Assembly (NCBI GenBank): GCA_036365145.1
Contig: JAEOAD010000040.1
Span: 13,456,501 to 13,520,500 of the forward strand
DNA: 64,000 nt
DNA from: Orientallactaga sibirica
Lineage: Eukaryota > Chordata > Mammalia > Rodentia > Dipodidae
Direction of reading: 5' to 3'
Under the pieces are notes generated by a model. The model was given only the letters and a program-made list of their open reading frames with translations. It made no database searches and was not told where the DNA came from. Both the position numbers and the translations under genes were made by a program. Position 1 is the stretch's first letter, and every line of letters starts with the position of its first letter. Shown here one piece after another: positions 25,401 to 35,900 of this stretch.

Positions 25401-28400
25401 AAATAAACGAAGTTTAATTTTATTGTTAGCAGACAACATTACTAATTTGAGCTTTCTGAACTGAGCCATACATAAGGAAACATTTGGTTTTCTCTGTCTC
25501 TTTAGAGCCAAGATTCTGGGTCTGACAACCGCATAAATACAGTGAGTCTCAAGGAAGCACTGGAACGGTTTGATCGAAGCCCCACTCCTTCTGCCTCCTC
25601 CAGGAGCTCCAGGCGATCATCTCACACAGCCGTCTCAGACCCTTCCTGTGAGCGCGGCAGCTTGAAAACACACGCCATTTCAGAGAGTACTTCTGAATTG
25701 CTTGTCATTAATAGCAGCATTTTTTCAAATCTCGTTTAAAATTATAATTTTTGAAATACATTAACCTTTCCAGTAGGAGGCAGATTGATCACCTTTAGCC
25801 AGAGCCTTAAGTAAGATCAAGTGGTAATGTGTAAATAGTGATGTTGTTTTTGATAGCTTTTAAATGGTTTCTCAAAATAAAAACAAATGTTTTTGGTAAA
25901 ACCAGTTAGTATTAAGATTGCATTTTGAATTCTTTTAAAAAGGAATCTTGGGCTGGAGAGATGGCTTAGCAGTTAAGGCACCTGCTTGCTAAGCCTAAGA
26001 ATGCCGGTTCCAATCTCCAGGTCCCACGTTTATCCACAAGAGGGTGCACGCATCTGGAGTTCGTTCACAGTGGCTGAGAGGCTGCTGGTGCACCCATTCT
26101 CTACCTGTCTCCCTCTCCAAAAAAAAAAAAATTTAAAAATGAATGTTAGTTTTTTGAAGCCTTAGATAATTGTCTAAATTATAGGTGGTCCTTCACGCTT
26201 CTAGTTCTATGTCTGTGGATTCAGCTATCAAAGCTGAATTCAGATATCAATATCAGAATTGCACCTGTACTGATTATGTACAGACTTTCTTCCTTGTCAT
26301 GGTTTTCTAATACATCATCACAACTGTGTACATAGATTATATGTTGTATTAGGTATTAGTTTCAGAGTATGCAGGTGGGTGTGCATATGTGATAGGCAAA
26401 CCTGTGCTGTTTGATCTAAGGGGCTGCAGTGCCCCTGGATTTTGATATCTGAGAGGAGATATTGAAGAAATGACTGTAGAAACTGTTTTCCCAATCTCAC
26501 ATATTTTTGAACCTTGAAAAAGATAGAGGTAATTAAAATGTATCTTACAGTCATGGATTTTACTTGTAGCTAATGACTTAGAAAGCTAGCACAAAACTAT
26601 TTTATTCACTGAAGTACATTTTGAGATTATGAACAACTGTTTGTAAGTACTAATGCTCTTCTCTTGTTGCTGACTGACTTCAGCAACACCAACAAAGATC
26701 CCGACGGACACGAGCACTCCTCCCAGGCAGCACCTAGCCGCGCACGAGAAGCTGGCGCAGCGGAGGTCATCGTTTAGCAGTCAGGTGAGCGCGGAGTTGA
26801 CAAGCTGCTGAGTGAAGATCTGTTCAAAGGGGGACAATGTAGCCTAATTGATGAGCTCCAAGTCAATAAGAGGTCCTGTCTCAAAAAGAGGTGGACAGCA
26901 TTCCCAAGGATAACACTCAAAGAGGCTTCTACCCCCATGTGCACACCCACATAACAAAAAAGCAGGGGCTTATCTAAAGCTTCAAGAATTTATCAATTCA
27001 CTAACAAATTAATATTCTTTTAAGATCAAAATAGAAGTAAAATGTTGGATTTTTATTTAGTTGTGAAAAACTGATCATTAAGAACCATTGTACATCTAAG
27101 TCAGATAGCTATTGGCTTCAGTTAGTGAATTGAGAGTACTGTGCTGGGTATCATGGAGAAGTTCAGATAAAAAGTATGGGAAGAGTTTCATTCTTGTATT
27201 CAACTAACAAAACTATGAGACAGATTGTAAGTTGAGTGCTGTTGCTGTTTCTGGTGGACGTGTTCATATACGGGAATGAGCATCACTTCATTGTCACTTT
27301 TTATTTTACTTCTAGTCCATTAATTCCCAGTCTGTTGGCCCATCATTAACACAGCCAGTGATGTCTCAACCTGCAAATTTATCAATTCCACAAGGCATGT
27401 CCCAGGTATTTTTTATTTGTTTTAGTTGAGCATTTACAAATAATTGTTTTGAAGCTGAATATTATAGTTATTAATGCAGTAAATCTTAACTGGAGATAAT
27501 AGAGTATTAGGGGCATTTTTGTTTGTTTCAAAGATTTTTGGTACCAGATGTTTTTCAGCATTCATGATCTTACACAACAAAGAGTTTTCCTGTTTAGTTA
27601 TAATGTAATATCACTTCCCATGTAGAAAAGCCTTAGGAAGGGGGAGGGATCATGATATAGTGTCTATATGTAGGGAGGTTGTCAATGAAAAGTTCTAAAA
27701 ACCTATGAATATTAAAGATAATAAAGATGAAATATACTGATCATTTTTTTCTTCCTATGGCTATTGGAAGATTTGAGTACTTTTATTCCTATATGAATTT
27801 ACTTATTCACATAAGAGATATCTATCATTTTTGTAACAATTATCACAGGTGCAGACAGTATTTGAAATGTCTATACTCCAAGGCAGATAACTAAAATCCT
27901 GTGTTACATAGTGGAACCTTATGCAGCCTGAAGCAGTGGAGGAAGCCGAAGCCAGGTTGTGGCAGTGCATGCCTGCAGTAACAGCACTGGAGATGGGGAG
28001 ATGGGAAGATCAAAAGATCAAGGTCATTCTTGGTCACATAGTTTGAGACCAGTCTGGGTAGACCGTATAAGAGAAAGATAACTGAGACCCTGCCAAAGAG
28101 TAAAATAAGAAAAGAAAAGCAATCAAAAACAAGCAACAAAATAGCAGTGGAGGAAACCTTTTAGAATTGCTACCTGGCAGGAGGCTTACATACAGAAATT
28201 AGCCAGAGAACTGTGATTCCAAAAGTAGTGCCACTTTTCACACTTTCTCAACTTCTGATTGATAACTCATTTCAGGTTTCAAAAAACATTAAGAAGATTA
28301 ATAAATAGTAATAAACATAAAGTCTTCTGGCAGCTTTGTTTGGCACTGAATCCTGATTTCTAGCAATAATATCATGTAAGGTCTTTGTCATAGTACTGTG

Positions 28401-29947
28401 TTGTTAAATAATATGTTTAGTTATGACAGGTTGTTTTTTAGATTCTTTATTTTCATTTCTTTATTTATTAGAGAGACAGAGAGGGAGAGAGGGAGAATGG
28501 GCACACCAGGGCTTCTAGCCACTGCAGGTGAACTCCAGATGCATGTGTCACCATGTGTATCTGGCTTACATGGGACCTGGAAAGTTGAACCTGGGTCCTT
28601 AGGCATGCTCCTTAAATGCTAGTCTATCTCTCCAGCCCAGTTATGACAGTTTTAAATCACCATTGATATATATTTTTAAATTTTTATGTGAGAGAGAGTT
28701 GCAAATAGAATGGATACACCAGGACCTCCAGTCAATGCAAATATCTCCAGATGCATGTGCCACCTTGTGCATCTGGCATATGTTGGTACTTGGGAATAGA
28801 ACCTGGGTCCTTAGGCTTCATAGGCAAGCGCCTTAACTGCTAAGCCATCTATCTCTCCAACCCATCATTGATTTTTTTTCCATCATTGATTTTTTTAATA
28901 TTTTATTTTTATTTATTTATTTGAGAGAGGGAAAGAGGCAGAGAGAGAGAGAATGGGCACACCAAGGCTTCCAGCCTCTGCAAATGAACTCCAGATGCAT
29001 GTGCCACCTTGTGCATCTAGCTTATGTGGGTACTGGGGAATCAAACCGAGGTCCTTTGGCTTTGTAGGCAAGCGTTTTAACCACTAAGCCATCTTTCCAG
29101 CCCCATCATTGATTTTTATATGATTTTTCTTAGCTATTTATTTGCAAGCAGAAAGAACGAGGGAGTGTGTGTGTAGGAGGTAGTGTGCACGTGTGCACCA
29201 AGACCTGCAGCCATTGCAAATAAACTCTAAATTCATGTACCACTCTGCACCTGGCTTACATGGCTATGGGAAATTGAACTCAGGTCAGTAGGCTTTGGAA
29301 AGCAAGTGCATTAACTGTTGAGCCATCTATCCAGCCCACCACTGATTTCATTTTTCTATCAGGATACTAATAATCTACTCTTAACATCTTATAGATAATT
29401 CCATTAAATAAATGATATGTACTTTGTCAAAGATATTAAAGCTTCAACTCTCACGTTTCATTCACAAAATGAAGCCAAATACTTTCCTTCTTTATTGTGC
29501 AGTGTATTTCCTTTTATGCTACATCTGGTTCTGTTTTCTTATTTGTATTTAATGAAAATGCTTTAAATTGTGGCATATTATTTACATATAGATACAGATA
29601 GCTTTAGTTACAATAGAATTTATTTGCATGACGCAATTATAAATGTTACATATTTTAACTTAAAATTTTAAAGCATGAGAAAATTGTACTAAATTTGTAG
29701 TTTGCCTGTAATACATGAAAAGTTCTGGTTGTTGTCAACTTCAAATATTATAAGTTGAATGTGGGCTGGAGAGATGGCTTAGCAGTTAAGGCACCTGCCT
29801 GCTAAGCCTAAAAAGGCCGGTTCAATTTCCAAGTCCCACGTTTAGCCAGACACAAAGTGATGCAAGGGCGCAATGCCGCACTTGCCCACAAAGGGGGTAC
29901 ATCGGTCTGGAGTTTGTTCACAGTGGCTGAGAGGCTGCTGGCATGCC

Positions 29948-29985
<38 letters not shown>

Positions 29986-32900
29986 CGCTCCAAAAAATAA
30001 AAGAAATAAAAAGTTGAATGTTTTGAAAGGTAATACTCAAAATCCAGGCATGGTAGTGCAGGACTGTAATCCTTGCACCTGGAAGGCAGAGGCAGAAAGA
30101 TCATTGTGGGCTTGAAACCAGCCTGCTCTAACTAATGGAGTTCCAGGCTAGCTGAGGCTATATAGCATAATTGTGTCAGCATGAACTTGTCTGAGGATAG
30201 TATCCATTGGAAATATGAATGGAAATAGTAATATTGGTTACTGTCAGACTTACATAACTTCCTTTTCCAACTTTTTTCTTTTTATTGGTAATGGACACTG
30301 AAGCCAGGGCTTTGCACAAGCTACAAGTGAGCTACATTTCCAGCCCTGTCTTGTGATGTTGAGAATAGGGTTCCACTAGGTTGCCCAGACTGGCTTTGCA
30401 CTGACTCTGTGGCCCAGGCAGGTCTTCAACTTGTGATTCTTCTGCCGAACTTTGGATCCCCTGCCAATGTGCACACGGCATGCATTCCATTCTAGGGATG
30501 ACAGGATTTTATATGGATTCCCGCCACATGCAGGCCACACAGTTTCATTTGGTGAAGAGTAGAAATGAAGTACTAAGTTAAGTAACTTGTTCTAGTAAAT
30601 GGTTGACCCAAGCGTGTACCTGTACTTAGTTAAAATCAGTCAGAAATCAAACACAAGTCAGAAATGTAAGTAGGGATAATATAAAAGTGATTAGCTGCTC
30701 ATGAAAATCGGAAAAAAAGTCCACATTACGGGCAGGCACTGTGGAGAGGGAGGGAGGAAGAGGGAGAGCAGCCGGGCAAGGCGCACTCCTGGACAGTGCC
30801 AAGCGGGGTTCAGATCTCACGGCGGATTGATGTGGCTAGTCACTGGATAGAGAAGTTCACTAAAGTGCCACAAAGAAGGGCCGGAGGACAGGAAACCACA
30901 TGCCAGGGGACTAGTAAGATCTGCTGTAAAGCTACCACTAGGATGTCATTGAGACATGCAGGGAAGGTACTGATGAAACTCAGGGAAGCCACCACTGGCC
31001 CCAGGAAGATGAAAACCTTCCTCTGCAGTCCCCCTTCAGCAGTGTAAGAAGAACGGGTAAGGTTCAGCTCAGTGTACCAGCAGAGCAGAGCTGGGGAGAC
31101 AGGGGGCGAGAGTGCACCCGGGAGTGGCATGCTAGTCTTCCTCTGACACACTGTTTGCTTTTCACATGTATGATTCTGAAATGTCGTGCTACTTCAGTTT
31201 CAGTTTTCAGCACAACTGGGAGCCATGCAGCACCTAAAAGACCAGTTGGAGCAACGGACACGGATGATTGAGGCAAATATTCACCGCCAGCAAGAAGAAC
31301 TAAGGAAAATCCAAGAACAACTCCAGATGGTCCATGGCCAAGGGCTGCAGGTACATTACTGTCATTGGAGTAGAGCATGCTACGCACATTTTGATTCCGA
31401 GAAAATTGACTTTTTATGTTGATTAAGTTAAATCCAGACTGATCGGGAATTCACTCTGTAGTCTCGGGGTTGCTTTGAACTAACGGCAATCCTCCTGCCT
31501 CTGCCTCCCAAGTGCTGGGATTAAAGGTGTATGTCACCACACTCAGCTCCTGTTTTGTTTTGTTTCTTAAATATATTTTATTTATTTATTTATTTGAGAG
31601 AAAGAGGCAGATAGAGAGAGATGAGCACACCAGGGTCTCCAGCTACTGCAAACAAACTCCAGACACATGCGCCCCTTTGTGCATCTGGCTTACATGGGTC
31701 CTGGAGAATCGAACCAGGGTCCTTTGGCTTTGCTGGCAAATGCCTTAACTGCTAAGCCATCTCTCCAGCCACTCAGCTCCTGTTTAATGTTTTTTGTTTA
31801 ATATTTTTATTTGAGACGCATACAAGCTCATACTTGAAGCATAGAGTGAGTGTGGGTGCGCCAAGGCCTCTTGCCACTACAGACAAACTCCAGACATATG
31901 CACCATTTTGTGCATCTGGCTTTACGTTTGTACTGGCAATTGAAGCTGGGCCATTAGGCTTTGCAAACAAGCACCTTTATCCTCTGAGCCATCTCTGCAG
32001 CCTGTTTGCGTAATGTTATTATAAAATCTATCACTACCTTTATTTTTCCAGATTAATAAACATACTCTTAAATTTTAGTAAATTCAAGTCCATATCTTAA
32101 AAATTACATTTTATAGAACCTTTGAGGTAAACTATAATAGTTTTAATAAAACACCATTAGATCATATGACTCATTTGTGTTAGTTGCCTAACAGTGCCAT
32201 GTAGGGGACAAGGAGTTGAATAAAGAGAAACCTAAGGTGCAGACACCCTATGTGCGCAATGTCAAGAAGGGTGGAAAGACCCAGCAGCCAGCATCAGCTC
32301 CTGAGCTGCATGCTTTCTAACTGTTGAAAAGGAGATACGGAAATGAACGTAAGGTTTCATATTCAGTAACTGTTCATTGTTAAATCGAACTGTCTGACTA
32401 CTTGTAACTGGTCAGTATTCTTACTAGTCTTTGTTTTCATACTGCAAAGCTTATTTAGGCTAAGTGTGCAGTTTAGTGGTAGAGTGCTTGTTTGCCTAGA
32501 ATGCTTGATTCCCCGCCCTGGGGGTAAAAAAAGTCTCATGTAAGTATAACCTTTATTTTCAAAGATGTTTTTGCAACAATCCAACCCTGGATTGAATTTT
32601 GGTTCTGTTCAACTTTCCTCTGGAAATTCATCTAACATTCAGCAGCTTACATCTATAAATATGCAAGGCCAAGTCGTCCCTGCCAACCCGATTCAGAGTG
32701 GAATGAATACTGGACACATTGGCACAAATCAGCACCTGATACAACAGACTTTGCAGAGCACATCCACTCAGGTAAAGCAGTTGGTGAGGTGATCTGTGGG
32801 AGCTCGGTGATCGAGTTATGCACTAGTGCCAGGGAATCAAAAGTCTGTCATACCAGCTCTTAGCAGTTCATAATATTAGAAAAGAATATTGGCAGTGCTC

Positions 32901-35900
32901 ATTAAAATAGTTTGTGAAAAATTATGTTAAGGTTAAATATTTTGACATTAACTCTTTCATAATCTGTGTAATCTAAGTTTACTAGGTTCTTGTAACTTGC
33001 AGAGCATTTTTATATATTGCAGATCTTTGGTTTGCACAGGAGACTGGGTAGAAGCCATGTTGGCACATGTACAGATTAGATTGTGGTGGGGGAGGCAATG
33101 AGAGTTTAATGAACATGCTACAGAATTGTGGTACTTAGTGGGCATCTGTTGTTACAGATGAAAAGATGAAGGTATTCAGCTGTCACTCATTTGCCTATGT
33201 TCCTACCATTTCTATGAAGATCACACTCCCTAAGTCCTGGCTTCCCTTCTAGAAAGTTCAGGAATAATTCATGCTCAGATACTGGTGATTAGATTCTCTC
33301 AGAGTAATAAATTCTGCCACTCTTTCTCTTGTTAAGTCAGCAGTTGTTAAAGTGGCAGATAGATAACTTGGTTTAGGTAATCTCTGTAAAACCTTCTGTT
33401 TTCTAGCAGAGTCAACAAAGTGTAATGAGTGGGCACAGTCAGCAAACGTCTCTTCCAAGTCAGACGCAAAGCACTCTCACAGCCCCGCTGTATAACACCA
33501 TGGTGATTTCTCAGCCTGCGGGTGGGAGCATGGTCCAGATTCCATCCAGTATGCCACAGAACAGTACCCAGAGTGCTACAGTCTCTACATTCACTCAGGA
33601 CAGACAGATAAGGTATTTGTCTTACTTCATTTGTTATTTTCAAAGTTATAAATAGATTAAAAACAGGAAATTGGGGTTGCCTAGTATGCACAAGACCCTG
33701 AGATTAATCTCAGTACTATGCTTGTCCCCCAAAGCCAATAATTTTTTTACAACATAATCCTAGTTTGTTGCTTACTATAGCCATTGTTTTTAAGTGGGAA
33801 ATAAAAAGCATATCTATTTAATAAAAGACGTGAGAGTAACATGAATTTTGTTTGCTCATCCCAAAATGGTCTACCAAATACAGAATCCATTTTCTGGCAC
33901 AGTGTTCTATCTTTGTCTTTGTTGTCCTGTGTTGGTTTTGCGGTGTACATGTTTGGCTTAGTAGTATCCTAAAGGGAATCTTTTAAAACACTCTACATTT
34001 AGCTACATTCCTAGTCACCCAAGGGGAAGGGCTCAAAACAGAGACTGAGTAGGAACATTAATTGGCAGCGTCACTGGGTTTTGATTAGTGTTCAGCTCAT
34101 TGTATTTAATTGCTGTGTCTTGTCCTTGTCACTCCACTTCTTTTTCTTTCCTCTCGCAGATTTTCTCAAGGTCAGCAACTTGTGACCAAGTTAGTGACTG
34201 CTCCTGTAGCTTGTGGGGCAGTCATGGTACCTAGTACCATGCTCATGGGGCAGGTGGTGACTGCCTATCCTACCTTTGCCACACAACAGCAGCAGGCACA
34301 GACGCTGTCAGTGACGCCGCAGCAGCCACAGCAGCCGAGCTCGCAGGAGCCTCAGCTTCCCTCCGTGCAGCAACCATCTCAGGCCCAGCTGACCCAGCCA
34401 CCACAGCAGTTTTTACAGGTCAGTCTCCCGTGAGAAGCTGCCTTGCGCCAATTTAGTGTTTTACGGAATTAGGTATTTAATGAGCAGGTGATAAAAATAT
34501 GGACAACCCATAAAAGCTTATTGTGCAACTTAAATCTTTACAACAATAGAAAGCTTGTCATGCTTAGTTGTTTATTTTCTTGTTCAGTCTTTGGAGAACT
34601 TTTAGCTCTGCATGAGCATTCCCAATTATCTGAACTTCTGGACTGAGCATGTGTTCCACTTCCTGCCCATTATCAGGTTGCTCATGTTGACCCAATTTTC
34701 TTCTCATGTTAGTGTTTCTGGAATTTAATCAAAGACCCCTTTCTTTTTCCTCTTCCTTTCTGGATCAAACTTCACCCTAAATAGGACAGGGATATCAAGG
34801 TCTCTCTTTGTCATCATAGGTATTACCTCAGATTATTTTTTTCAGTATTTGAGAGAATTGGTGCTCCAAGGCCTCCTGTCACTGCAAACAGACTCTAGAC
34901 ACACACATGTACCACTTTGTGCATCGGGCTTCAGCAGAACCAAAGTCAGGCTGTCAGGCTTTGCAAGCAAGTGCCTTTAACCACTGAGCCATCTCTCTAG
35001 CCCTCATATTATTAAACTTTATTTAGAATTTTGCTGTTAGAAAATGCTGGGTGAGGGCAGGAGGGATGGCTTAGCGGTTAAGGTGTTTGTCTGCAAAGCC
35101 AAAGGACCCAGGTTCAATTCCCTAGGACCCACATAAGCCAGATGCACAAGGGGGCACACGTGTCTGGAGTTGGTTTGCAGTGGCTGGAGGCCCGGGCATG
35201 CCCATTCTGTCCCTCTTTGTCAAATAGGTAAATAAATAAAAATAAAATATTTTTAAAAAGAAAATGCTAGGTGAAAGAGTATAGGTGTAATATATGTCAT
35301 CCCTGGGCTCTGAAGTCAGGCTGTCCTCAGTTGAGTCACTGCTTCAGCACATTCTATATGGCCTTTGCCAAACCTCCTCCTAACGTGGTGGTAGTAATAT
35401 TTCAGATCTCACGTATCTAAAAGTGAAATAAAGTTGTCATTTTTAACCATAATAAATGTAATAAGACAAGTCCCAGATGTCCTGTGGATAAATCACCCAG
35501 AATCTGTTCATCTGTAGGATACAGAAGAGTCACCTAAATAGGGTTCTCGGCAAAGACCAGCAGACCCAGCTTCTTATGCAGAAATACAGCCAAGTTGTCT
35601 GCTGGACTGGCCAGAGCAGTTTTGAAGGTAGACTGGAGAATAGCTAGATGTTACTTTTCCTATTGCTGTCACAAAATACCAGATAAAAGCAACTTAGGGA
35701 AGGGTTTATTCTGGCTCACAATTGGAGGTTACAGTCCATCACGTGGCAGGAGCTTGAGGCAGCTGGTCATGTTGCATGAGCAGAGCAAGATGAATGCCAA
35801 CTCTAGCTAGCTTTCTCCTTTCTTGAGCCGGACACGCCAGCCCATGGGTGCTACTGCCTGCAGTTAGGGTGAGTCTTCCCACCGCGCTCACTTGACCCAA

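Noticed and set aside
30796..31151. 83-103 codon frames before the delta19 exon
   Set aside because: They lie on both strands of the GC-rich block and match no protein I recognise. Kept only as an unexplained segment.
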